Shown one piece after another: positions 33,808-42,164 of a stretch of 64,000 nucleotides of DNA. A program made the translations under genes and the position numbers. The notes under the pieces are model-generated. The model did no database searches. It had not been told where the DNA came from and was given only the letters and a program-made list of their open reading frames with translations. Source of the stretch: Parafrankia elaeagni (GTDB lineage Bacteria; Actinomycetota; Actinomycetes; Frankiales; Frankiaceae); the NCBI RefSeq assembly GCF_000374165.1, contig NZ_KB893727.1, forward strand, positions 1-64,000, read 5' to 3'. Each line of letters opens with the position of its first letter. The stretch's first letter is position 1.

Positions 33808-34722
33808 TCAGGGTGAGGGGACGCGGTCCGGGGCGACGTGCTCGGCGAAACGCCGGATCGTCAGGTCCACCACCTCGGCGCCCGGCCGGGACCACAGCTC
33901 GGCGTTGAAGATCTCCACCTCGATGTCGCCGCTGTACCCGGCGCCGTCGACGAGGGCCCGGATTCGGCGGAAGTCGACATGGCCGTCCCCCACCATGCCT
34001 CGGGCCAGCAGGGTGTCCGCCGGCAGCGGAGTGATCCAGTCAGCCACCTGGAAGCTGGCGATCCGCCCCGCCGCCCGGCTGACCGCGGCGTCGAGATCCG
34101 GATCCCACCACACGTGGAAGGTGTCGATGACGACACCGACCGCGGCCGGGTCGAACTGTTCGGCCAGGTCGAGCGCCTGGGCCAGCGTCGACAGCACACC
34201 GCGGTCGGCGCAGTAGACGGGATTCATCGGCTCGAGGGCGAGGCGGACCTGACGCTCGCAGGCATAGGGCACCAGTTCGCGCAGGGCATCCGTGATCCGC
34301 CGACGGGCGGCCGGCAGATCCCGTGACCCGCCGGTCAGACCACCGACCACGAGCACCAGGCACGCCGCGCCCAGCGCGGCGGCCTCGTCGATGGCCCGGC
34401 GGTTGTCGTCCAGGGCGGCGCGGCGGGCCGAGCCGGACGGCATGGTGAAGAACCCGCCGCGGCACAGCGACGAGACTCGCAGCCCCGCGTCGCGGACGAG
34501 CTTCGCGCCACGGGTGACACCGAACTCCCGCAGCGGCTCGCGCCAGACCCCGATCGACTCGATGCCGGTCCGCAGGCATTCGTCGACCACCGCGGAGAGC
34601 GGGAGCCGGTCGACCGTCTTCTGGTTGAGGGAGAGCCGGCTGACCGGCCCGGCCACCCGGGTGGCCGGGAGCCGGCCACCGATCCCGATCGTCCTGGCCT
34701 CCGTGGCTGACAGCGCGATCAC
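33808..34722 (-). CDS. AP2Ec/TIM-barrel sugar isomerase-epimerase
   Basis: A 304-residue xylose-isomerase-like TIM barrel. The GTG at 34722 has AAGGAGC before it, and the operator at 34730-34743 lies just beyond. Metal ligands fit the family: Glu in LALEPMNPVY, Asp-His in VVIDTFHVWW, His in GDGHVDFRR and Glu in DIEVEIFNAELW. It is divergent from LacI regulator 2 (34999), and the ALDH gene follows on the same strand. Family members isomerise keto sugars or split 3-keto-glycosides; the adjacent Gfo/Idh enzymes make the latter worth considering. Confidence 0.82.
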   Translation of the reverse strand: MIALSATEARTIGIGGRLPATRVAGPVSRLSLNQKTVDRLPLSAVVDECLRTGIESIGVWREPLREFGVTRGAKLVRDAGLRVSSLCRGGFFTMPSGSARRAALDDNRRAIDEAAALGAACLVLVVGGLTGGSRDLPAARRRITDALRELVPYACERQVRLALEPMNPVYCADRGVLSTLAQALDLAEQFDPAAVGVVIDTFHVWWDPDLDAAVSRAAGRIASFQVADWITPLPADTLLARGMVGDGHVDFRRIRALVDGAGYSGDIEVEIFNAELWSRPGAEVVDLTIRRFAEHVAPDRVPSP

Positions 34723-34729
34723 GCTCCTT

Positions 34730-34743
34730 GGTAAACGCTTTCC
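34730..34743. promoter_or_regulatory. LacI-type operator before the isomerase
   Basis: GGTAAACGCTTTCC lies 8 bases before the GTG start of the isomerase gene (minus strand), adjoining its ribosome site; bound repressor would block transcription start or early elongation. Confidence 0.85.
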
Positions 34744-34998
34744 GTTCACCGTAGAGCCCAGCGGGCCGGCTGACAACACCCGTCCGCCACCCGTCGCCCC
34801 GGCAGCCGGGCGCCCCGTGCTAGAAAAAGGGCCGGCCTGCCGGCCTGTCGGCCGTAACCTGGGCTGGAGCAGCCGGCCGGGGAATCGCTGCCGCCAGAGG
34901 CCGACCCCTGCGTCTGGAGGCCGGCTGCGGGCGGCAGGCTCCTCCCAGGAGTGGGCCCGGCGCGGGTTTCGGACCGGTGCCGGGGGACGGATGGACGT

Positions 34999-36054
34999 GT
35001 GAGAGGGCAAGGACAGAGCCACCGGCAGTCCGCCTCGGCGACCCTGCAGGAGGTCGCACGGGCAGCCGGAGTGTCACTGGCGACGGCGTCGAGGGCGTTC
35101 AACGGCAGCGCCACCCGCACCGTGCGTCCGGACCTGCGCGAGCGGGTCCTCGCCGCGGCCGCGGAACTGAACTACACCCCCAACGCGAACGCCCAGGCCA
35201 TGGCGCGGGGCACCACCAACCTCGTGGGGCTGGTCGTCCACGACATCGCCGACCCCTTCTTCGCCGCCATCGCCGCCGGCGTCATGCGCGCGGCCGACGA
35301 GCACGGCCTGATCGTGACGATGGGCAGCACGCAGCGCGAGCCGCTCCGGGAGGTCGAGTACGTCGCGGCACTGCGCCAGCAACGCGCCCGGGTCCTCATC
35401 CTCGCCGGCAGCCGCCTGGTGGACAGCGAGATCTTCGAACGGCTCGGCGCCGAGGTAAGCGCGTTCCAGGCGATCGGCGGTCAGGTCGCCGCGATCAGCC
35501 AGCCGAAGCTGCCGGTCAACACCGTGGTGGTCGGCAACCGTGCCGGCGCGGCGAAGCTCGCCGAGACGCTCCACGGTCTCGGCTACCGCAGGTTCGCGGT
35601 GCTCGCCGGCCCGAGCACCCTGCTGACGGCCCGGGACAGACTCGCCGGGTTCCGCGCCGGTCTGGCCAAGCACGGCTGTGTGGTGCCCGGCGACCGGGTG
35701 GTGCCCGGCGAGTTCACCCGCGACGGCGGCTATGCGGCCATGTCCGAACTGCTGCACCGCGGCACCGACGTGACCTGCGTCTTCGCGGTCAACGACGTGA
35801 TGGCGGTCGGCGCGATGGCGGCCCTGCGTGACCACGGCCTCCGCCTGCCCGACGAGATGGCCGTCGCCGGCTTCGACGACATCGTCACGTTGCGCGATGT
35901 CACCCCGGGGCTGACCACTGTCCGGGTCCCGCTCGAGGACCTGGGCGCCTCCGCCCTGCGGCTGGCCCTCGAACCGCCCGCCGAGAAGCCCCGCCTCCAG
36001 CGCGTCCGCGGCGTGGTCGTCGTCCGCGAGAGCACCCCCGACCGCACCCGCTGA
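34999..36054 (+). CDS. LacI-family transcription regulator 2
   Basis: A 351-residue regulator. After a short basic leader the headpiece reads ATLQEVARAAGVSLATASRA, with hinge NANAQAMARGTTNLVGLVV, then the sugar-binding core with VFAVNDVMAVGAMAALRDHG and VAGFDDIVTLRDVTPGLTTV. The GTG at 34999 follows GGGGGACGG. Divergent from the isomerase gene (34722), upstream of the Gfo/Idh-DUF993 pair. It is the natural candidate to bind the 34730 and 36153 sites, and perhaps all nine sites with regulator 1. Confidence 0.92.
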   Translation: MRGQGQSHRQSASATLQEVARAAGVSLATASRAFNGSATRTVRPDLRERVLAAAAELNYTPNANAQAMARGTTNLVGLVVHDIADPFFAAIAAGVMRAADEHGLIVTMGSTQREPLREVEYVAALRQQRARVLILAGSRLVDSEIFERLGAEVSAFQAIGGQVAAISQPKLPVNTVVVGNRAGAAKLAETLHGLGYRRFAVLAGPSTLLTARDRLAGFRAGLAKHGCVVPGDRVVPGEFTRDGGYAAMSELLHRGTDVTCVFAVNDVMAVGAMAALRDHGLRLPDEMAVAGFDDIVTLRDVTPGLTTVRVPLEDLGASALRLALEPPAEKPRLQRVRGVVVVRESTPDRTR

Positions 36055-36152
36055 CGCCTCCGCCCGCCCTCCGCCGAGAGCGAGGGCGGAGGGCGGGCGG
36101 TGGCGTGCGACCCGGACCGAACCTTGCGTGCCCTCCGGCTCCATCGTACAGT

Positions 36153-36172
36153 TTTGGAAAACGCTTTCCAAA
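36153..36172. promoter_or_regulatory. LacI-type operator before the Gfo/Idh-DUF993 operon
   Basis: TTTGGAAAACGCTTTCCAAA, the longest palindrome of the set (20 bases, one central mismatch pair), 9 bases before the ATG at 36182 and overlapping its ribosome site. Confidence 0.9.
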
Positions 36173-36181
36173 GGGGGCAGG

Positions 36182-37333
36182 ATGAGTGCTCGCTCGCTCG
36201 GTGTGGTGATGAACGGCGTCACGGGCCGGATGGGGTACCGCCAGCATCTCGTTCGCTCGATACTGGCCATCCGTGATCAGGGCGGCGTCGAGCTCGCCGA
36301 CGGCAGCCGGGTCCTGCTGGAACCGACGCTGGTCGGGCGGGACGACGCGAAGCTGCGGCGCATCGCCGCCCGGCACGGCCTGGACCGGTGGACGACCAGC
36401 CTCGACGAGGCGCTGGAGGATCCCACGGCGGTCATCTACTTCGACGCGCAGGTGACAAGTGCCCGCGAGTCCGCCATCAAGGCGGCGATCGCGGCCGGTA
36501 AACACATCTACACGGAGAAGCCGGTCGCCGAGTCCGTCGCGGGCGCTCTCGACCTGGCCCGCGCCGCGCGGGACGCGGGTGTGCGCAACGGTGTCGTCCA
36601 CGACAAGCTCTACCTGCCCGGCCTGCGCAAACTACGGCGCCTGGTCGACAGCGGCTTCTTCGGCCGGATCCTGTCGGTGCGCGGTGAGTTCGGCTACTGG
36701 GTCTTCGAGGGTGACTGGCAGTCCACGCAGCGCCCGAGCTGGAACTACCGGGCCGAGGACGGCGGCGGCCTGGTGATCGACATGTTCTGCCACTGGCACT
36801 ACGTCCTGGAGAACCTCTTCGGCCGGGTCGAGGCGGTCACGGCACGCACCGCCACCCACATCCCGCAGCGATGGGGGGAGGACGGCAGCGCGTACACCGC
36901 GACCGCCGACGACGCCGCCTACGGGATCTTCGAGCTCGCCGGCGGGGTGATCGCCCAGATCAACTCCTCGTGGTGCGTGCGCGTCAACCGGGACGAGCTG
37001 GTCGAGTTCCAGGTGGACGGCACCGAGGGCAGCGCGGTGGCCGGGCTGTTCGGATGCCGCGCACAGCACCGCGCGAACACCCCGCGCGCGGTGTGGGACC
37101 CCGACCGGCCGGTGGCCCACCGGTTCCGCGACCAGTGGCTCGAGGTACCCGACAACCAGGAGGTCGACAACGGTTTCAAGGTCCAGTGGGAGGAGTTCGT
37201 CCGGCACGTCCTCGACGGCGCGCCGCACCCCTACGACTTCCTCTCCGGCGCCCGCGGGATCATGCTCGCCACGGCGGCGCTGGAGTCCTCGGACCTGGGC
37301 CGGCGCGTCCCGCTGCCGGAACTCGTGCCGTGA
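36182..37333 (+). CDS. Gfo/Idh/MocA-family oxidoreductase
   Basis: A 383-residue dehydrogenase with GGGGGCAGG before the ATG. The start LGVVMNGVTGRMGYRQHLVR is the NAD(P)-binding fold, and IYTEKPVAESVAGALDL holds the EKP catalytic lysine. VIDMFCHWHYVLENLFG is the substrate-side helix with a His pair. The gene is followed with a 4-base GTGA overlap by the DUF993 gene, so they form a two-step unit. Known pairs of this kind oxidise a sugar then cleave it. Substrate not determinable. Confidence 0.88.
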   Translation: MSARSLGVVMNGVTGRMGYRQHLVRSILAIRDQGGVELADGSRVLLEPTLVGRDDAKLRRIAARHGLDRWTTSLDEALEDPTAVIYFDAQVTSARESAIKAAIAAGKHIYTEKPVAESVAGALDLARAARDAGVRNGVVHDKLYLPGLRKLRRLVDSGFFGRILSVRGEFGYWVFEGDWQSTQRPSWNYRAEDGGGLVIDMFCHWHYVLENLFGRVEAVTARTATHIPQRWGEDGSAYTATADDAAYGIFELAGGVIAQINSSWCVRVNRDELVEFQVDGTEGSAVAGLFGCRAQHRANTPRAVWDPDRPVAHRFRDQWLEVPDNQEVDNGFKVQWEEFVRHVLDGAPHPYDFLSGARGIMLATAALESSDLGRRVPLPELVP

Positions 37334-38496
37334 GCACCGTGATCCACCTGCCCGGGCCGGACGGGACGACGCAGCGACGCGTCCTGCGTGCGCCGACGGC
37401 CTGGCCACGCCCGGCCACGCCGCCGACCAGCCGGATCGCCTACGCCGCCGCGCATGTGGTCGCCGATCCGCTGGGGGGCAACGCCCCTGGGGCTCCCGCG
37501 GCGGTGGACTGGGACGCCACGCTGGCGTTCCGTCGGCACCTGTGGTCCTACGGGCTCGGGGTGGCCGAGGCCATGGACACCGCCCAGCGCGGGATGGGGC
37601 TCGACTGGCCGGCGACGGCCGAGCTCATCCGCCGCGGCGCCGCCGAGGCGAAGGCCTGCGGGGGCCGGATCGCCGCCGGCGCGGGCACCGATCACGCCGA
37701 GGTCGACCTCGCCGGGCTGGACGACGTGGTCAGGGCCTACGAGCAGCAGCTGGCCGTGGTGGAGGAGGCCGGCGCCACGGTCATTCTGATGGCCAGCCGC
37801 CAGCTGGCCCGGCTGGCCCGCGGGCCCGAGGACTACCACAAGGTCTACGGGCGGCTGCTGGAGCAGACCGGCGCCCCGGTGATCCTGCACTGGCTCGGTC
37901 CGATGTTCGACCCGACACTGGAGGGGTACTGGGGATCAGCCGACCTGGCGACGGCCACCTCGTCGTTCGTCGGCCTGGTGCACGACCACGCCGCCTCCGT
38001 CGACGGGGTCAAGGTCTCCCTGCTCGACGCGGATCACGAGGTGGCGCTGCGCCGGGCGCTGCCGCCCGGCGTGAAGCTCTACACCGGCGACGACTTCAAC
38101 TATCCGGAGCTGATCCTCGGCGACGACGTGTCGGCGAGCCATGCGCTGCTCGGCATCTTCGCCGCGATCGCCCCCGCCGCCTCCGCGGCGCTGCAGGCGC
38201 TCGACCGCGGCGACCGTGCGGCCTACCAGGCGGCGTTCGCGCCGACTGTTCCACTGGCGCGGCAGGTGTTCGGCCCGCCGACCTACTACTACAAGACCGG
38301 CATCGCCTTCCTGGCCTGGCTGTGCGGGCACCAGCGGGGGTTCTGCATGGTCGGCGGCCTGCAGAGCGGGCGCAGCCTGCCTCATCTGGTCGAGACGTTC
38401 CGCCTGGCCGACGACGCCGGGCTGCTGCCCGACCCGGAGCTGGCCGCCGCGCGGATGCGCCGCTTCCTCACCGTCATGGGCGTGGAGGCACGGTAG
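37330..38496 (+). CDS. DUF993 dihydrodipicolinate-synthase-like protein
   Basis: A 388-residue TIM-barrel protein. The GTG overlaps the TGA of the preceding oxidoreductase gene. Distinctive segments are SRIAYAAAHVVADPL, AEAMDTAQRGMGLDWP, APVILHWLGPMFDPTLEGYW and VDGVKVSLLDADHE, where the lysine could form the Schiff base. DUF993 is a branch of the DapA/aldolase superfamily, so an aldolase-type cleavage of the oxidised sugar is likely. Members sit next to Gfo/Idh and isomerase genes in actinobacterial sugar clusters; no reaction is established as far as I know. Confidence 0.85.
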   Translation: MSTVIHLPGPDGTTQRRVLRAPTAWPRPATPPTSRIAYAAAHVVADPLGGNAPGAPAAVDWDATLAFRRHLWSYGLGVAEAMDTAQRGMGLDWPATAELIRRGAAEAKACGGRIAAGAGTDHAEVDLAGLDDVVRAYEQQLAVVEEAGATVILMASRQLARLARGPEDYHKVYGRLLEQTGAPVILHWLGPMFDPTLEGYWGSADLATATSSFVGLVHDHAASVDGVKVSLLDADHEVALRRALPPGVKLYTGDDFNYPELILGDDVSASHALLGIFAAIAPAASAALQALDRGDRAAYQAAFAPTVPLARQVFGPPTYYYKTGIAFLAWLCGHQRGFCMVGGLQSGRSLPHLVETFRLADDAGLLPDPELAAARMRRFLTVMGVEAR

Positions 38497-38562
38497 GGCG
38501 GCACGGTGGGGAGACGCGGTGGGGAGACGCGGTAACTCGCGGACTCCCACCGCGGCGGAGTT

Positions 38563-38610
38563 CTCCCGGTGTGCCCTCCCGCGGTTTCCCGCCGGCGGAC
38601 ACACCGGGAG
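38563..38610. terminator. 11-bp hairpin between convergent genes
   Basis: CTCCCGGTGTG (38563-38573) and CACACCGGGAG (38600-38610) pair perfectly. It lies between the DUF993 stop and the stop of the minus-strand ATPase gene at 38617. Confidence 0.7.
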
Positions 38611-38616
38611 GACCAG

Positions 38617-39732
38617 TCAGCGGGGAAGCCGCTGCCCGGTCTGCGCCGAGAAGACGTGGAACTCCCCCTCGCGAATGCGCAGCCGGACCTTCTCACCACG
38701 GCGCGGCACACCTCTCGGAGGTATCCGTGCCACGATTCGCGTGTTCCGCTGCGCCTGCTCCAGCTCACCCGCCTCGGTGGCGGTGAGCGTGCCGTAGAGA
38801 TAGGCGTCGGAGCCGAGCTCCTCGACGATGTCGACCAGCACGGCGAAGCCCTCGCCGTCACCGCACACCTCCAGCGCCTCGGGCCGGAAGCCGATGGTGA
38901 TCGCGGTGGAGCCTTCGGTCGCCGCCGCCTGCACCGTCGCCCGGGCGAGCGTCACCACCGCACCGCCGACCCGCAGGCCGTCACCCTGCAGTGGCGCCTC
39001 GACGATGTTCATCGCGGGCGAGCCGATGAAGCTGGCGACGAAGACGTTGTCGGGCCGCTCGTACAGCGCGAGCGGGGTGTCGACCTGACACAGGCGGCCG
39101 TCCTTCAGAACGGCCACCCGGTCGCCCATGGTCATGGCCTCCACCTGGTCGTGGGTGACGTAGACCGTGGTAATGCCGAGCCGGCGCTGCAGGGACGCGA
39201 TCTGGGTGCGGGTGGACACCCGCAGCTTCGCGTCGAGGTTGGACAGCGGCTCGTCCATGAGGAACACCTGCGGCTCCCGGACGATCGCCCGCCCCATGGC
39301 GACCCGCTGGCGCTGACCGCCCGAGAGCGCCTTGGGCTTCCGGTCGAGGTAGGGCTCGAGATCCAGGAGCTTCGCGGCCTCCCGGATACGCCGCCAGCGC
39401 TCCTCCTTCGCCACGCCGGCGATCTTCAGCCCGAAGCCCATGTTCTCGGCGACATCCATGTGCGGGTACAGCGCGTAGTTCTGGAACACCATGGCGATGT
39501 CACGGCTCTTCGGCGGGAGATCGGTGACGTCGCGCTCCCCGATACGGATCCTTCCGGAGTCCACGGGCTCCAGCCCCGCGAGCATTCTCAGTGACGTGGA
39601 CTTGCCGCACCCGGACGGGCCGACGAAGACGAGGAACTCGCCGTCGGCGATCTGGAGGTCAAGCGTGTCCACCGCGGGTAACTCCCCGCCGGAGTAGTTC
39701 CGGGTTGCTTCGATAAACTCGACGGTCGGCAC
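38617..39732 (-). CDS. ABC sugar importer ATPase (MsmK/UgpC type)
   Basis: A 371-residue ATPase. Walker A is VGPSGCGKSTSLRMLAGL, Q-loop VFQNYALYPHM, signature LSGGQRQRVAMGRA, Walker B VFLMDEPLSNLD, and the H-loop VYVTHDQVEAM. The C-terminal 130 residues are the regulatory TOBE domain used by CUT1 importers. Start is GTG (VPTVEFIEATRNYSGGELPA). It stands alone, convergent with the DUF993 operon and 434 bases from the pectate lyase. It is the best partner for the permeases at 28868 and 29826, which lack an ATPase; such shared ATPases are common in actinobacteria. Confidence 0.93.
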   Translation of the reverse strand: MPTVEFIEATRNYSGGELPAVDTLDLQIADGEFLVFVGPSGCGKSTSLRMLAGLEPVDSGRIRIGERDVTDLPPKSRDIAMVFQNYALYPHMDVAENMGFGLKIAGVAKEERWRRIREAAKLLDLEPYLDRKPKALSGGQRQRVAMGRAIVREPQVFLMDEPLSNLDAKLRVSTRTQIASLQRRLGITTVYVTHDQVEAMTMGDRVAVLKDGRLCQVDTPLALYERPDNVFVASFIGSPAMNIVEAPLQGDGLRVGGAVVTLARATVQAAATEGSTAITIGFRPEALEVCGDGEGFAVLVDIVEELGSDAYLYGTLTATEAGELEQAQRNTRIVARIPPRGVPRRGEKVRLRIREGEFHVFSAQTGQRLPR

Positions 39733-40166
39733 AGCGGCGCACCTTTCACCGGCAGGAACGTGCCGGACGATCCGAATGATGTGGCGCGGCCGGGGCCAGG
39801 ATGAGCGCCCGGCATTTCGGCAAATATAGTTCGACCATATTCATCGGTCAACAGCCGTGCGGCGGCCTCCGCCGGCCCGTGGGTCAGATCCGCGCGGCTG
39901 CGGAAGAGCCGATCCAGAAAAGACGTGGCGGCCCGGCGAACCGGGCCGCCACAATTGCGACATCACTTCTCGGCGGGTGACGACCTACGAGTAGGTGATG
40001 AGGTGGCCGCGGACGCCACCTGGGTGAACGCCGGTGTCGAGGCCGTTGTCGTCACGGCCGCGCCGGCGGCAATGAGCCACCTTCCCCGCCGGCAGCGGGA
40101 GGTGCGGAGAGATAACATCCGATCTCCGTTCAGGAGGTTCGTTTCTTTCCGGGTGACGGAGTCGCG
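39733..40166. other. intergenic region between ATPase and pectate lyase
   Basis: No gene is supported. It holds a strong terminator (39925-39952). An A/T-richer imperfect palindrome, ATATAGTTCGACCATAT at 39825-39841, lies in the ATPase promoter region and may be a regulator site distinct from the LacI type. Confidence 0.5.
39925..39952 (-). terminator. intrinsic terminator of the pectate lyase gene
   Basis: GTGGCGGCCCGG and CCGGGCCGCCAC form a perfect 12-bp stem with a four-base CGAA loop. Read on the minus strand it is followed by GTCTTTTCTGG, a U-rich tail. Confidence 0.85.
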
Positions 40167-41747
40167 TCAGGCGTAGGTCTCGAACTCGGCGACCGTCGGC
40201 GTTCCGGTCGAGCCGGTGATCCTGAAGGTGATCTTCTTGAGGGAGGTGGCGGGCACGGAGATGACTCCGGCACCGTTTCCGGAGCGCAGAACGGCGCCGG
40301 TGTCGTGGTTGACGACCTGCCAGGATCCGATCGCGCCGACGGCCCCGGCCGCCTCACGAATATTGATCGTCGACACGGTCCTGGCGGAGCTCCACTTGAT
40401 CGAGATCTCGCCGGTCGAGCCGCTCGGCGACCAGTGGGTGCTCAGGTCACCGTCCCGGACGTCACCGTAGCTCGTCCCGCTGGCCTTGCTGGACCCGTCG
40501 GAGCCGGCCCCGATGCTGAGGTTGGTCCCGCTCGGCGTGGTCGGCTGCGGGTTCGGGGTCGTGGGCTGCGGGGTCGTGGGCTGCGGGTTCGGGGTCGTGG
40601 GCTGCGGGTTCGGCGTGGTCGGCTGCGGGTCCGGGGTCACCGAGCAGTTGCCGTCCGACACCTGCAGGCCCGTACCGGCGCCCGCCGTCTGGCTCACGAT
40701 GGCCGGCACGCAGCTGGCGGAGTCGAGGCTGTAGGAGTACGGAATGCTGACGGAGGTGTTGGAGACCGGGTTCGGGCCCGCGGGGTTGGTGTCACCGCCG
40801 GGGCTGCTCCACGTCACGTTGTCGAAGGTGTTGCCCGCGACCTGCCAGTAGCCGGCCTCATCGGTGTAGAAGGTACCCAGAACGTCCTTCGAGTCCTCGA
40901 AGTAGTTGTTCTCCACCTTGGCCCTGGCACCGGCCCGGGAGTTGATTCCCGACTCATGGAGATCCACGTAGTGGTTGTTGTAGATGTGCGCGATTCCGCC
41001 GCGCAGCAGCGGAGTACGGGAATCGATGTTCTCGTAGAGGTTGTGGTGGAACGTGATGTTCCCGTTCGTCAGGTCGCTCTCACTCGATCCGATGAGGCCA
41101 CCCCGGCCCGAGTTGCGCAGGATGCTGTAGGACAGGGTCACGTACTGGGTGTTGTCCTTCATGTCGAAGAGGCCGTCGAACCCCTCCGACTCACCACCCG
41201 AGGCCTCGAGGGTGACATGGTCCACCCAGACACGGCGGACATCCGTCTCCATGCCGATGGCGTCCCCCCCGTTCGAGAGGGGCGAGCCGGACTTCTTGAC
41301 GTTTCGGACAGTGACGTTCTGGATGATGATGTTGCTGGCTTCCCTGATATGGATGCCTAACTGGTCGAAGACGGCGCCGCTGCCGACTCCCACGATGGTG
41401 ACGTTGCTGATCTGCTTGAGCTCGATCTTGTCCGCTGCCGTGCTGCAGCTGGAGCCCGAAACCGCGGAGGTGTTGCCGTGGTTGATGGTCCCCTGGACCT
41501 GGATGATGATCGGGGTGCTGCTGCTGGCCCGGCCGCACAGAGCCTGGTGGATGGCGGTACCTGTGGTGGCCAGCACCGTCTGCCCGCCCGCGCCGCCGGT
41601 GGTTCCACCGTTCTGGGTCGCATAGCCGGTGACGCCGCCGGTCGCCGCCGAGGCCGCCCCGGACAGCGACAGGACAGCGCCGGTCGCCGCCGCGACAGCC
41701 GTCGTGGTCAGCGCGGCACCGAGCCGCACTGCAGCTGATCGTTTCAT
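40167..41747 (-). CDS. secreted pectate lyase, PL1, with C-terminal carbohydrate-binding domain
   Basis: A 526-residue exported enzyme that cleaves polygalacturonate by beta-elimination. Signal peptide to about residue 35 (TGAVLSLSGAASA then ATGGV). The right-handed beta-helix domain (residues about 40-370) has RRVWVDHVTLEASGGESEGF with the calcium-binding acids, VTLSYSILRNSGRGGLIGSS, and a RTPLLRGG motif bearing the catalytic Arg. A linker of PQPTTPN repeats (about 375-400) leads to a 120-residue F5/8-type or similar binding domain. An operator lies 187 bases upstream and a terminator downstream, so the gene is monocistronic. Confidence 0.93.
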   Translation of the reverse strand: MKRSAAVRLGAALTTTAVAAATGAVLSLSGAASAATGGVTGYATQNGGTTGGAGGQTVLATTGTAIHQALCGRASSSTPIIIQVQGTINHGNTSAVSGSSCSTAADKIELKQISNVTIVGVGSGAVFDQLGIHIREASNIIIQNVTVRNVKKSGSPLSNGGDAIGMETDVRRVWVDHVTLEASGGESEGFDGLFDMKDNTQYVTLSYSILRNSGRGGLIGSSESDLTNGNITFHHNLYENIDSRTPLLRGGIAHIYNNHYVDLHESGINSRAGARAKVENNYFEDSKDVLGTFYTDEAGYWQVAGNTFDNVTWSSPGGDTNPAGPNPVSNTSVSIPYSYSLDSASCVPAIVSQTAGAGTGLQVSDGNCSVTPDPQPTTPNPQPTTPNPQPTTPQPTTPNPQPTTPSGTNLSIGAGSDGSSKASGTSYGDVRDGDLSTHWSPSGSTGEISIKWSSARTVSTINIREAAGAVGAIGSWQVVNHDTGAVLRSGNGAGVISVPATSLKKITFRITGSTGTPTVAEFETYA

Positions 41748-41933
41748 TGTCGTCAGACCTTTCGTGGTAGGAATTGTTCGGATCCTGAAAGAACCATCTC
41801 AGGCCAGGCAGTCTCGGCAGGTCGTCAGGGAATCACCCCCCTACCGCCGTCGGGATCGCCGACCGGAGCCGGCTGGGGGCGCCGAAATTCAATGCGCCTG
41901 GCCGCGCCTCAACCGCCTGTCAAAGGTAGTCGG

Positions 41934-41947
41934 GAAACCGCTTTCCG
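41934..41947. promoter_or_regulatory. LacI-type operator before pectate lyase
   Basis: GGAAACCGCTTTCC, palindromic about a central CG, upstream of the pectate lyase start codon at 41747 on the minus strand. Confidence 0.85.
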
Positions 41948-42108
41948 ACTGTGAGGATAGAGCGGGCGTCTCCGGTATGGCAAGATCCCGGAACCGCCTG
42001 CTTTGGATGTTTCTTCTGGGCTGCCACAGCCGAGAGCACGCGATGCGCGGCGCGATCGGACCCGGACCCGGTCCGCGTTGGATGCCCGACCAGGGCCCGT
42101 TTTCCGAG

Positions 42109-42142
42109 GGTCCGGCCCGGGGCCACCGCCCCGGGCCGGACC
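42109..42142. terminator. 15-bp hairpin after the RG lyase gene
   Basis: GGTCCGGCCCGGGGC and GCCCCGGGCCGGACC pair perfectly around a CACC loop, 22 bases past the RG lyase stop (minus strand). No U-run, but the stem is very stable. Confidence 0.75.
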
Positions 42143-42164
42143 AACCGGTACGCGCCCGGTCAGT

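Larger units (their letters stand above)
41748..42164. other. promoter of pectate lyase and end of RG lyase
   Basis: No gene in 417 bases; contains the operator at 41934 and the terminator at 42109. The reading frames here are not coding-like. Confidence 0.55.

Noticed and set aside
39960-40140. Minus-strand frame ending GGVRGHLITYS as a gene remnant
   Set aside because: It is short, has no start, and a terminator lies directly after; no family seen.
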